Shown here piece by piece: positions 54,731 to 64,000 of a DNA stretch of 64,000 bases. The notes under the pieces were generated by a model, which made no database searches, was not told where the DNA came from, and was given only the letters and a program-made list of their open reading frames with translations. Numbering within the stretch: position 1 is the stretch's first letter; each line of letters opens with the position of its first letter. The translations under genes and the position numbers were made by a program. Source of the DNA: Litchfieldia alkalitelluris (GTDB lineage Bacteria; Bacillota; Bacilli; Bacillales; Bacillaceae_L); NCBI RefSeq assembly GCF_002019645.1, contig NZ_KV917374.1, positions 5,253-69,252 of the forward strand, given 5' to 3'.

Positions 54731-54837
54731 GTAATTCTCCTTAATTTTTATATTATAAATATTTATGAGGCAGTCGCTCTACTATCCATAATACAATAGC
54801 CAACACATCGAACATACTAAATACAACCTACAGCAAT

Positions 54838-55281
54838 CTAAGATAAGGAAATACTAACGTGGTTCGAGCACTCTACATATCTAGAGTGTATGTGGTCACA
54901 ACCACAAGAATTACTTCTGGAAACACTTCTTGCTGAGGAATTAGGCTTATAGTCTTTCATTCTAAAAGTAGTTAGCTGTATGGTTGAGAACATGACGATC
55001 CCTATTTGTTCTTCTTTTATAAAACCAAAATACGTATGAAAGCCCATTGTTGTACCTCTATGATGGATAAGTGGATACTTACTCCATTTCTTTTCCTCGA
55101 TAAACCAGCTAAGACCCATGTTTGCCATTTTATGAGCTTTAATAGATTGATATGTATGGGTTAAGTCAATTGCTTCTTTTAAAGGATTATCTATCATTCC
55201 CATTTTGTGCTTTAAATAAAGACTCATATCATTAATTGTGCTTTTAAATGCAACCGCAGCTGGAATACCTAGTATCAATTT
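54838..55281 (-). pseudogene. Beta-lactamase-fold serine hydrolase remnant
   Basis: Only the C-terminal half of a class C beta-lactamase/PBP4-like protein is present: STINDMSLYLKHKMG, GLSWFIEEKKW, LIHHRGTTMGFHTYFGF. The N-terminal half with the SxxK nucleophile is missing, and after IVMFSTIQ the frame drifts into non-homologous sequence. Remains of the C-terminal region may reach 54770 in another frame. A decayed gene. Confidence 0.75.
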
Positions 55282-55356
55282 AGAGACGTTAATTCTGACA
55301 AGTTAATAATTTTTTAAAGTACATGCTTTATGAGCAATATTTATTACTAAATATTT

Positions 55357-56265
55357 TTATAGAGCATTTTCAAGTATGAGTAAGGTTTCTTGTAAAAACA
55401 GATCTTGCTCAAGTTCATCTCTTAATGCAATTCCATTTTCTATACGTCATATCGAAATGCTCGAATAATTGCTTTCAATTGTGATGTATTGGTTTGTTCT
55501 ATTTCATTAAAAGGGCGTTCGTTTCTATAAGAATCAATAAATAGTTGAATCGGTCATCTTCATTTAAAACTCCTATGTATGGTACATGCCAAGCATGATA
55601 CACCCCAACTGAAATACATTCATTTAGAAAGACTTCATTACCAGCTAATTAAAATCATAAATGGCTAGACTTCTATCTTTTTCTTGAAGCATATTGTAGT
55701 AGCAGAAATCTCCCTGAACTGCCCCTTGAGGTAAAATACTCCATATTTTATAAAGAGTTTGGCGGAATTGTTTAAATAATAATTCAATTTTGGGCAACAA
55801 ATGATGAGTTTCATATTGTTTCTTAAGATCCAAATAGCTTAATTCATTTTCATCATAATCTCCAATCTCACCCGTTTGATTGCCTCCAAATAAACTCCAC
55901 GATGTCCCTTTAGTGAATGGCGTTGTTATTTTACTAGACAAAGAGTGCTGGATACCTAATAAACGGCCGATCTCATTGATTTCTCTATCTGTTATGAATT
56001 CCATTGGTTCACCAGATAGACTGCGTTCTAAAGAAAAAACTTTATCCTCAGCTTGGATGACATACGTATCATTTATGGATTTTTCACAATGAGTCACATT
56101 CATTCCTTGTTCTGATAAGGCCCTTGCATAAAAACAACAAGCTTCCCAATATTCTTTATTTGCAGATTCTCCTTTTAAGAAGTATTCTTGCCCTGATTCA
56201 ATCTTTGCTAAAATGCGTTCATTCCTTCGTATGATCAACTGTAGTGACAATTTTTTCTTTTTCAT
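55357..56265 (-). pseudogene. Aminoglycoside phosphotransferase-family remnant
   Basis: The first 206 codons are open and end at LAIYDFN. GAVQGDFCYYNML and YDFN correspond to the Brenner-type catalytic loop and metal-binding motif of APH/choline kinase folds. One base is missing right after, then homologous sequence continues in other frames (LAGNEVFLNECISVGVYH; RNERPFNEIEQTNTSQLK; ALRDELEQDLFLQETLL) to 55357. At least three frame breaks, so inactive as full-length kinase. Confidence 0.8.
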
Positions 56266-56293
56266 TATTTTTATTTACTTCAACTGTGGTTAC

Positions 56294-56404
56294 TTATTGT
56301 ATATCTGTTTCTACATCTGTATTGGATGCATCTTCTACGTTGGTACAACCAATTATAAAGATTGTCGTTAAAAATAAGATTAAATAGTTCATTTTCTTTT
56401 TCAT
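56294..56404 (-). CDS. Very short lipoprotein or lipoprotein fragment
   Basis: 36 residues: a lipoprotein signal (MKKKMNYLILFLTTIFIIGC) followed by only 16 residues ending VETDIQ. TAGGAGAGT precedes the ATG. Probably the 5' remnant of a longer lipoprotein gene. It lies next to the decayed kinase gene. Confidence 0.5.
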   Translation of the reverse strand: MKKKMNYLILFLTTIFIIGCTNVEDASNTDVETDIQ

Positions 56405-56694
56405 TTTAGGACTCTCCTATAATAGTTTTATATTGATCATTCTAAAAAAAATCTTGGAATGTATTTTTACTTGAAAGATACTAAATACATGATTCATAAT
56501 TATAACTGAGTAGAATGTCTCACCAGTATGGTTCCCTTCTCACCACAGGGGCCTTATTTTTTCGAATATATCTGCTCTTATAGTAAAAAGTTGAATTTCT
56601 GTCGATGAAATATTAGAATTATTACCAAAAGAACCCTCAACAAAAAAAGGCTGTATTGACTATGTAAATAAAATCAAAATTGCTATATGTAAAA
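56405..56694. other. Gene-free stretch
   Basis: No supported gene. A plus-strand fragment (ISVDEILELLPKEPSTKKG) around 56600-56655 reads like coding sequence but has no start or clear family; it may be relic DNA. Confidence 0.35.
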
Positions 56695-57282
56695 TTAAGG
56701 GCCTTGAGTGATAGACCAAGTAATAGATACAGAGTAAGTGGATGTTTCGTTATAATTTGGTAGATACATACGGAGCGAGTCATCAGCAAACGAGATGTGA
56801 AATTGCCCCATTCCTTCATCGTTGTAAGCAGTCAATACCGTGTTTGGCTTACCTTTAACTAACACAAGATAGTTAGAATCAAAGAAGTGTGGGAACGACC
56901 TGCCATTTGATGTCATCTTTGCTCCACCTTTATACAATCTAACAGAACCTTCAGACAGAATGGTAGTTGAACCATCTGCTTTGGTTTCTAGGATAGGTGA
57001 TCCTGTTACCAAAACTCTCCATCCTAAACCAGAACCCGTGGCATCTGTGACAACTAATGTTCCTGCATTGCCCGTTACAATACTTTTCTCTTCATTTAAA
57101 GTAAATTTAGTAGACTCACGTGGTGTTTCAAGTGTAAGAGGGCCTGGCTTAATCGTAGCCGAAGCAAAACCTTCACTTGATGAAGCGATCGTCACTTTGG
57201 GAACTATTACAATACCAAGTAACAGAACAAGTGTTAAGAAAACAAATAACTTTTTAATTCTAGGATTATTACTTATATTCAT
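56695..57282 (-). CDS. WxL-domain cell-surface protein
   Basis: 195 residues from the ATG at 57280-57282, preceded by GGTGGAGGAATT. Signal peptide (LFVFLTLVLLLGIVIVP), then a WxL-type domain: SATIKPGPLTLETP, TLVVTDATGSGLGWRVLVTG and the C-terminal YSVSITWSITQGP with the conserved second Trp. WxL domains bind the peptidoglycan of Gram-positive cells. A WxL-interacting protein is encoded 6 kb away on the same strand. Confidence 0.82.
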   Translation of the reverse strand: MNISNNPRIKKLFVFLTLVLLLGIVIVPKVTIASSSEGFASATIKPGPLTLETPRESTKFTLNEEKSIVTGNAGTLVVTDATGSGLGWRVLVTGSPILETKADGSTTILSEGSVRLYKGGAKMTSNGRSFPHFFDSNYLVLVKGKPNTVLTAYNDEGMGQFHISFADDSLRMYLPNYNETSTYSVSITWSITQGP

Positions 57283-57460
57283 TTGTAATTCCTCCACCAT
57301 AATATATTACAATTTTTTCTAGTCTTTTGGTTGAGGTAAATATTCCTTTTTGATACGGACATTATCGTTGTCATTGTTATTTTATTATTATGGTTACTCA
57401 TAAGGCCTAAACCAAAAAGAAAAGACTGTAAGTACAGGGCAAGAACCGAACGGAAATCGA

Positions 57461-59340
57461 GTAGGAGGCTAATCATTAATTGATTAGCCGACCTCTCACA
57501 CCACCGTACGTACGGTTCCGTATACGGCGGTTCAATAACTTAAGTATCGGTGCTCATATAATAGGTTGAGGTCTTTAAGTCCCCATTTGGTGAGCGTTTT
57601 GATTTTAATTGCTTTTTGTAGTGTTTCACTTCTGGAAACCCTCCAATATCATTTGCTACTTTCCAGGCTTCCTCGTGTTTGATACCTAATCTTTTAAGTT
57701 GATAGTATTTTGTTTTGATTTTCTTCCATCTTTTCCAAATAAGCTGTCTCAATCGATGGTTTAACCACTGTGCCATTTCCTTTATGAACCTTTTCATAAA
57801 ACCGATTCCATAATAATTTATCCATCCAACTGTCACCTGGTTGATTTCTTTGGCGATATCCTCGAATTTTCCAGGACGATTTCGCTTAGTTAAGTCATTT
57901 AGTTTGGATTTAAACCTTTTCTTTGCTGATTGATGGGGTCTACACCCAACTCCTTTGGAGGTACTGTGAATACAGAAACCAAGGAATTTCAGTTTAGTGG
58001 GAGAACCTACTTTACTTTTGGTTCGGTTAACTGACAATTTAAGCTCTTTCTCAAGATATCTAGTAATGCTTTCCAGAACTCGGAGACCAGCACGTTCGCT
58101 TTTAACGTAAACACAAAAATCGTCCGCAAAGCGAACGAATTTGTGTCCCCGTTTCTCCAGTTCCTTATCTAATTGGTTTAGGTAAATATTACTAAGAATC
58201 GGTGAGAGTACACCACCTTGAGGAGCGCCAAATTCTGTTCGCTTAGTTAATCCATCTTCAAGTATTCCGCTCTTAAGAAATTTCCAAATTAATTGTAATA
58301 TAACTTTGTCCTGGATGAACACCTTAAGGTATTCCATTAATTTTTGATGATTAATGGTATCGAAGTAGCTTTTTAAATCGCAATCAACCACTACTCTATG
58401 TCCCTGTTTATAGTATTTGATGGATTGTTTCATGGCTTGGTGTTGATTTCTATTAGGACGGAAACCAAAACTTGATTCAGAGAAGTGTGGGTCTATTATT
58501 CCACCAATAACTTGGTAGATAGCCTGTTGGACCATACGGTCCCTGACACACGGAATACCTAGCTTACGCTTAGACCCATCCTATTTAGGGATTTCAACCC
58601 TTTTTACTTGGGAGTGGCTTATATGTGCCATCCTTAAGTTTCTTTTTAATAGGGATAAGGAATTTACTTACATGACTGTGAAGCTCGTCTACAGTCATTC
58701 CGTCAATTCCCGGTGCACCTTTATTGGCTTTGACTTTCTCACACGCTCTGTAAAGATTATTACTATCAATCACTTTGTCAATTAAATCGATACCATCTTG
58801 CTGTCTTATTTCGTTAAGGTCAGGACTACACGCTTTCGCATATTTTTCCAGTTTCCAACCTATTCGTTTGCGAAGAGCCATCTTTCGATGTTTTCTGTGG
58901 TCTATGCACTGTCCTTACCTCCATATTCTTTCAAGATTATTATTGTTCGGTCCTTCATTCTTATAGAACTACTATGACCTCTGCTGACTTCTTACAATTC
59001 AGACTACCATCACTGGAAGACTTGTTCCTGTGAGATATTACATCTCTCTTGTCGGGAACCCTTGTAAGACTTCCCCGGGTAAGAGCTATAACCTTCCTCC
59101 AATGTAACTGCTGTATTTACTGTATGGAACTCGTGCAGTATTGGATTTCGTCACGTATGGCAGATTCGTCCATTCCAATTCAGCCTTGTATACAGTTTCT
59201 GTTCGTCAGTTCGGGATTTTGCCTCCGGCTTCCTTCAGATTCCACCTCACGATGGACACCCTTGCCATTAGCTAACAGTTCCTACTGCCAGGCCTGTAGT
59301 GGACTTTCACCACCAAGTTATAGCCCATGCCGGGCGCACC
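57461..59340 (-). mobile_element. Group II intron (decayed, class C-like)
   Basis: The 5' end GTGCGCCCGGCATGGG starts at 59340 (minus strand) and the 3' end has a domain V hairpin, ACCGCCGTA...TACGGTGGT (about 57500-57535), followed by GTGTGAGAGGTCGGC, a domain VI stem (GGCTAATCA/TGATTAGCC) and CTACTCGAT. It encodes a broken reverse transcriptase. It lies just past a terminator-like hairpin with a T run (59341-59375), the usual target of class C introns. The 3' boundary is approximate. Confidence 0.88.
57540..58881 (-). pseudogene. ltrA: Group II intron reverse transcriptase/maturase (broken)
   Basis: N-terminal part (58594-58881) has the RT-0/RT-1 region (ANKGAPGIDGMTVDELH) and ends GTYKPLPSKKG; the rest (57540-58535) has RT domains including FADDF and the maturase domain (INQVTVGWINYYGIGFMKRF). 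Between them there is a one-base frame change and, in the continuing frame, an in-frame TAG after VEIPK before DGSKRKLGIP. So full-length protein cannot be made without suppression. No HNH endonuclease domain, as in class C. Confidence 0.9.
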
Positions 59341-59392
59341 ATAAAAAGGGCACCATCATGGATTAATGGGGTCCTCTTTATGACCAATACTA

Positions 59393-60868
59393 CTACTCAT
59401 CATCTTCCTCTTCTTCATCATCTTCCTCTTTCTCTTCTTCTTTAGACTCTTCCTTTTTAGGAGCCTCTTTCTTAGATGCTTCACGTTTTACTCCTTCACG
59501 CTTGGTTTCCTGACGAACTTCCTCTTCATCATCGTCCTCTTCCTCTTCTTTTTCCTCAGCTTTCTTACGTTCCTCTTTTTTACGCTCCTCTTTCTTCTGC
59601 TCTGGTTTCTTTTCGGTTTTATTTTCTGCTTTCTTAGGGGCTGGAGGAGGAACTACTGCACCTCGATCTTCGTCTACATCGTCTTCTTCCTCAGCTTCGT
59701 CATCTTTGTCGTCATCGTCATCTTTATCTCGGTCTTTGCCTTTTGCGTTGGCTTCCTTATTTTTCTCCTCTATTTCTTCCATTTCTTCTTCAAATTCCTC
59801 TTGGTCTTCTTCAATCTCCTCTTGTAACTCTCTTAAATCGTCTTCAAGGTCTTCTACATCATCCAGTTCACCTTTAGCAATTTTCTCTTGGATTTTAGCC
59901 TTTATATCTCCGATTTTTTCAAGTTTCTTGGACATTCTTTCAAAGGATTTTTCCACGTTCTTTGCTAAAGCCTCTTTAGCCTTCGGATTATCAACCTTCT
60001 CCATAGCCAGTAAAAGTGCCATCGTGTTTGCTGTAAACTGCTTCTCTAAGGCTTGGCGTACTTCACTGACAGCATCGGTTGTTCCATCACCTTCTGCTGT
60101 TCCCGTTTCTTCAGCCACTATCTCGCTATAATCCAATGCCAATTCTTGATTTTCTAATGCCTTTTGTAAGGTTGCTGCGGCTCCTTCTGTATCTCCCTCA
60201 GCGAGTAAAGCATTGGCTTCAGCAATCCGTTCTGCAGCGAAATCGGCTAACTTTTGGGCTTTTTCAACATCATTAAAGGTAAGGGCTAGAGAAACCTTTT
60301 CGGACAGAGTTTTGACAAAGTAAAAGAAATCACCTGGCAAAAGACCTGGATCATCAGCCGTTGGTTCCTCAGTTGTTGTCTCATCCGTTGGTGTAGTCGT
60401 TCCTTCGGTTCCATCAGGTGCGGGTTCCGTAGTAGTGGTTTCCCCTGTTGGAGCTGTTTCTTCTGTCGTTGTATCTGTCGTTTCAGTTATTGTATCCGTT
60501 GCACCGTCAGGACTTGTCGTGTCTGTGTTTGTTCCTGTATCCGTTGTGGTACTATCTGTCGTTGTTTCGGTAGTCGTTTCAGTTTGTGTTGTGGTTTCAT
60601 GTTCATTCGCAAAGGCTTGAGTCATGTTACCTCCGAACATGATTGTGGTTACCAATGCCCCACCCATCATCACCTTAATGGCTTTCACTTTTAGAGTAGG
60701 AAAATTGTTTTTGACATAGCCTATGGCTACACGGTTAATATCTTCTTCTGTTTTCTTTGTAAGACCGAACTCTTCGGCAAACTCTTCAAAGGAATGTTGA
60801 GGTTTGATGTAAAGAATTACCTCATAGGCATCTCCTTTTGGGTTTAATTCATGTTTGTGAAAATACAT
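59393..60868 (-). CDS. DUF5667-domain protein with acidic/Lys-rich tail
   Basis: 491 residues. Residues 1-90 are a module shared with the LysM protein upstream (HELN, FEEFAEEFG, NFPTLKVKAIKVMMGG, hydrophobic). A Thr-rich linker (90-170) is followed by the DUF5667 domain (LLPGDFFYFVKTLSEKVSLA, then AQKLADFAAERIAEANALLA) and a helical, then strongly Glu/Lys/Asp-rich tail. The hydrophobic stretch near 65-85 suggests export or membrane anchoring. AAGGAAG precedes the ATG. It could bind cations or the cell wall; function unknown. Low-complexity shadows on the plus strand are not genes. Confidence 0.8.
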   Translation of the reverse strand: MYFHKHELNPKGDAYEVILYIKPQHSFEEFAEEFGLTKKTEEDINRVAIGYVKNNFPTLKVKAIKVMMGGALVTTIMFGGNMTQAFANEHETTTQTETTTETTTDSTTTDTGTNTDTTSPDGATDTITETTDTTTEETAPTGETTTTEPAPDGTEGTTTPTDETTTEEPTADDPGLLPGDFFYFVKTLSEKVSLALTFNDVEKAQKLADFAAERIAEANALLAEGDTEGAAATLQKALENQELALDYSEIVAEETGTAEGDGTTDAVSEVRQALEKQFTANTMALLLAMEKVDNPKAKEALAKNVEKSFERMSKKLEKIGDIKAKIQEKIAKGELDDVEDLEDDLRELQEEIEEDQEEFEEEMEEIEEKNKEANAKGKDRDKDDDDDKDDEAEEEDDVDEDRGAVVPPPAPKKAENKTEKKPEQKKEERKKEERKKAEEKEEEEDDDEEEVRQETKREGVKREASKKEAPKKEESKEEEKEEDDEEEEDDE

Positions 60869-60916
60869 CAAGCGTTACTTCCTTCCATTCTTAAATTTAG
60901 ATTTCCCTTAATATAC

Positions 60917-62736
60917 CTAGCGAATTCCTGCTGCGATTTCTACCTGTCTCTGATGGGAGGCATCGGAGTTGCCATCTACATGACGAGTACTATTCCCGAA
61001 GTACACATCAAAATGACCAGTAATTCCGTTTCCGGAAATATACTCTCTCTCATGTGGCATGAAACTCATACTAGCGGCAATCTTTCTTCCGTCAATATCT
61101 AAAATAACGGCTCTTGGAGTCCATGAAAAACCACCCCAAATGGATTTAGCGATATTCGTATCATTAGTGGTAAGGGTTTCGGAATCAGCATGATTTGCTC
61201 CAATAGTTCGTTTGATATAGAAACTTTCCCCGTGGCAAAGTCGGTAACTTTTGCGGTTTTGTTGATTGGAAAAACGTACTGTGCTTCGGTCCACCAATTC
61301 AAATATTCCCCGTGTCTCTCACTCACCACCTCTTTCACGGCGATGTTATGAACAGGAATGGTTAGTTTTTGCCCAATCGAGAGCATACTGGATGTCGTTA
61401 AATTATTGGCTCGTAATAGTTCTCCTTGTGGAATCCCGTATTTCACACTTAAATTCCAAATGTTATCACCCAAAACAACGGTGTGCGTGGTGTAAGTAAC
61501 TGTATTTGTTGCAGTTTGAGTAGGTGCATTTGTTCCATCTGGAATAGTTAAGAGTTGTCCGACTCGTATAATATCCGATGTTAAACCATTGGCTGTGCGG
61601 ATCGCATTTATTGTTACACCAAAGCGTTCTGCAATAACCGATAAACTGTCACCCAAACGAACAGCATACGTAAAGGTTGCTCTTTCTTCTTGTGTTGTAG
61701 GTGCAGGAGTCGGTGCTTGTGTGTCCTCAGTAGGTGTTGCTACACTACCCGATGGAATGGTAAGCGTCTGTCCAATACTAAGTATGTCAGATGACAACTG
61801 ATTGGCTTGTTTTAGAGCATTGACGGTTGTTCCATAACGACTTACAATTCCCCAAAGCGTGTCTCCCGCCACAACCGTATGAAAGGTTACAGTCACGCTT
61901 GGTGTTGGTTCTGTACTTGGACTTGGTGCCACTTCTCCTCCAGTTGGAAGGGTTAATGTTTGACCAATTTGAAGGCTGTCACTCGTTAAGTTATTTGCAC
62001 TCTTTAAGGCAATGACAGTTGTGCCGAACTTTTGAGCAATCCCCCATAAAGAATCTCCTTCTACAACGGTGTAGGTTGAGCCTTGAGTTTGAGTTGTTTG
62101 TGGTTCTTGTGTCATTGTTGGTGCTGGTTTACTTGTTCCGCTTCCCATTAAAACAGGAATGATAAGTGTTTGCCCAAGACGAGTAGCATCACTTGTCATC
62201 TGATTGGCTTCCTTAATGGCATCCACGTTAACTCCGTATTCTTTCGCAAGAACCGTTAAATAATCGCCTGTTTCAACTGTATGAAAGGCTTTTGGAATAA
62301 TTAAGCGTTGATTGAGTTGTAATAAATCCAATGTCAGGTTGTTGGCTCTCTTAATGGCATCAACAGAGATGTTGAACTTCTTCGATAAGCCCCAAAGAGT
62401 ATCACCTGAAGTAACTTGGTAGTAAACACTATTCGACTGTGCCACTTGGCTTGTTGTCGTACTTGGCTCTGCGGCATATGCAGATGATGTGTTGTTCATA
62501 AGGGGGATCGAAGCCACCACCATCCCGCCAAGCATGACCTTCACCATCGTTACTTTGACGTTTGGATACCGTTCACGTAAGACTTGCTTTGCGGATGATA
62601 GAATATCTTTTCTTGTGCCAGGAACACTCCCTAATTCCGAGGCAAACTCGGTTAAGTGATCATTTAGAAAGATGACCAACGTATAAGAATCATGTTGATT
62701 GCTTTTTTGAAGTTCATATCTTTGAACATGCTCCAC
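60917..62736 (-). CDS. Six-LysM cell-wall protein, interrupted by a frameshift
   Basis: Starts at GTG after AAGGAGAG. N-terminal module (1-90) as in the DUF5667 protein, then six LysM repeats (about 104-148, 152-197, 222-268, 282-327, 350-394, 408-454) of the type GDTLWGLSKKFNIS. The main frame drifts after KVTDFATG and stops at 61099. In the next frame the protein continues ESFYIKRTIGANHADSETL, SWTPRAVILDIDGRKIAASM and GHFDVYFGNSTRHVDG to 60917, a domain common at the end of such LysM proteins. One G is missing in the run at about 61228. Peptidoglycan binding is expected. Confidence 0.82.
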
Positions 62737-62818
62737 TCTCTTCTCACTCTCCTTCTCTTTGACATTTATTACTTAATCTCTAGTATTCTTCAAAAGAAAA
62801 GGAAACATTATTCAAAAT

Positions 62819-62856
62819 GAAAAAACAACTCAATAATAATGAGTTGATTTTTGTTA
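62819..62856 (-). terminator. Terminator after the WxL-interacting protein gene
   Basis: Minus strand CAACTCA and TGAGTTG with an AT loop, then TTTTTTC. It separates the WxLIP gene from the LysM gene. Confidence 0.75.
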
Positions 62857-63074
62857 AATGGAGGTTGCAGAGTTAATGTAGCAGGTTTTATTACATATTG
62901 GGCCTCTTTATTGGTACTTCCAAATTATAACTTACGAATATTGAAGAGATTGTATTACAATTAAAATACACATTTTCATTACATTGTTATTTTCCTCATC
63001 ATTCTCCCCTCTAAGTTCAGCAAGGAAAATGTTACCTCATATCATTTATGGGAATAAGCGGAAGTATAACCCCT

Positions 63075-64000
63075 CTATTTTTTTCTTTTTCCTAATACGA
63101 ACATCACTATTCCAAATAATACTGCACTTATTATCCAGACCCATATCGGAATCCCATTATTGACATTTGCTTGAGGTACATTAGGTTGAGTTTTCTCTAC
63201 ATATTCTTCAACATCCTTATTTTTTATTGTAAAGACTTTAGATATAGAAAACGCCCTATCCGCAATATTCCCTTTTATGTTCAACGTATAATTTCCGTCT
63301 TCAAGGGTATCATGCCCCCATTGGAATGGGTACCTAATTTTTGACTTAGGAGCCATCTTGAACGGACCAAATTCTCCATTGAATAACTTATTTCCTTCTT
63401 GATCTGAAACACTATATGTACCTGTAATTTCTTCTTGAATCTTTTGGGCATCATTGGTCATTTCAATAAAAACTTGGGCAGTTTCTGGGATAAACCCAGC
63501 CTCACCTAAAAAGAAATTAGATGTAACTGTTGTTGGTAAATTCAACTGCACGGCAATGGCATATACAGTTTCCGTTTTGAGTACAAAATTCGCTGTTCCT
63601 TCCTCAACCTCTTGTTGCTGTTCAGTTTCATCCCCTTGTGTTGTAAACAGAATACCCCCTAAAAGAGTTTGTCCATCCGAACCTGGAACACTAAATTCGA
63701 TTGGTACATCGACAGAAGATAGAGGAGGAACTGTTACAGTTTCTTCTATTTTAATATATTCAGCCATCCGAACAGCATCATTCAAAAGGCCGGTATCTGG
63801 AGAATCAATCTCATCCTCATACATCATTCCACCTGATGGATTTGTATAAGCATTGGCTGATTTCATACTAACTGTAACCTCTTCGTCTTCTTTATTTGTA
63901 ATACGAACACTAAGGGACTGCTCATCTCCTGGATTTACAGTTAAGTCAAAGTACCCTTTGATTTGAGGATTGTGATTTTTAGGATAGATTGGTTCAATGC
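63075..64000 (-). CDS. WxL-interacting protein (DUF916/DUF3324), 5' end beyond window
   Basis: An ATG at 63864-63866 exists, but the frame continues to the window edge with clear DUF916 sequence (GYFDLTVNPGDEQSLSVRIT), so the gene is partial here. DUF916 is followed by DUF3324 (NFFLGEAGFIPETAQVFIEM, FKMAPKSKIRYPFQWG) and a C-terminal membrane anchor (IWVWIISAVLFGIVMFVLGK) with basic tail. WxLIP proteins hold WxL proteins and host ligands at the cell surface. Confidence 0.9.
   Translation of the reverse strand, partial: IEPIYPKNHNPQIKGYFDLTVNPGDEQSLSVRITNKEDEEVTVSMKSANAYTNPSGGMMYEDEIDSPDTGLLNDAVRMAEYIKIEETVTVPPLSSVDVPIEFSVPGSDGQTLLGGILFTTQGDETEQQQEVEEGTANFVLKTETVYAIAVQLNLPTTVTSNFFLGEAGFIPETAQVFIEMTNDAQKIQEEITGTYSVSDQEGNKLFNGEFGPFKMAPKSKIRYPFQWGHDTLEDGNYTLNIKGNIADRAFSISKVFTIKNKDVEEYVEKTQPNVPQANVNNGIPIWVWIISAVLFGIVMFVLGKRKK

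Noticed and set aside
57279-57476. 65-codon frame between the WxL gene and the intron
   Set aside because: Covers the intron 3' flank, no start signal, no homology seen.
59706-60620. Several plus-strand frames rich in Ser, Val and Leu
   Set aside because: They are reverse readings of the Glu/Lys/Thr-rich low-complexity parts of the DUF5667 gene.

Overview
The window is a low-GC Firmicute chromosome segment, most likely a halotolerant or alkaliphilic Bacillaceae. It opens inside a leftward 16S rRNA gene with Bacillus-type 5' sequence. The gene order yeaC-yeaD-yebA-guaA-pbuG is the one known from Bacillus subtilis. Glycine betaine functions are abundant: BCCT carrier, OpuA-type ABC importer, orphan substrate-binding protein, GbsA, BetA and two GbsR-type regulators. 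No tRNA gene and no CRISPR array was seen.

Layout. 1-8.9 kb: rRNA 5' end with its promoter, guanine permease and GMP synthase, each behind a guanine riboswitch, and a MoxR/DUF58/transglutaminase operon. 9-15.5 kb: small membrane protein, BCCT transporter, flavin amine oxidase, DUF4317 protein and a divergent HPr kinase paralogue. 16-23 kb: an uronate (pectin fragment) catabolic cluster, kdgA-kdgK-kduI-kduD, with an IclR regulator, a TIM-barrel isomerase and a GH105 hydrolase behind a perfect cre site. 23-35.5 kb: the glycine betaine block, interrupted by small genes and a Fur-controlled flavodoxin; gbsA, the orphan binding protein and betA share an 18-bp inverted repeat that is a candidate GbsR operator. 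36-45 kb: two metal uptake operons (yfiY-yfiZ-yfhA-like siderophore import and a NikABCDE-like importer), both with Fur boxes beside their promoters.

45-54 kb is the strangest part. Copies of a repeat of about 213 bp (45.35, 50.1 and 53.9 kb; the middle one lacks its left arm) divide the DNA into two cassette-like units. Each repeat has, on its left, an intrinsic terminator. All three carry a core that reads Gly-Gly-Met-Met-stop on the minus strand, as at the 3' end of groEL, and A and C are bordered by GTTAGC-containing arms. This resembles attachment sites of a site-specific integrative element, although no recombinase is visible. The first unit encodes a 159-residue FtsZ-like protein that ends before the T7 loop, a lipoprotein and a membrane protein. 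The second encodes a DUF2269-like protein and a PAS-GGDEF-EAL protein.

54-64 kb holds decayed genes (beta-lactamase-like, aminoglycoside phosphotransferase-like), then a leftward surface-protein locus: a WxL protein and a WxL-interacting protein (running off the right edge) bracket a six-LysM protein and a DUF5667 protein that share an N-terminal module. A decayed group II intron sits inside this locus. Interspersed Bacillaceae repeats occur throughout, including two inserted between the guaA riboswitch and guaA.
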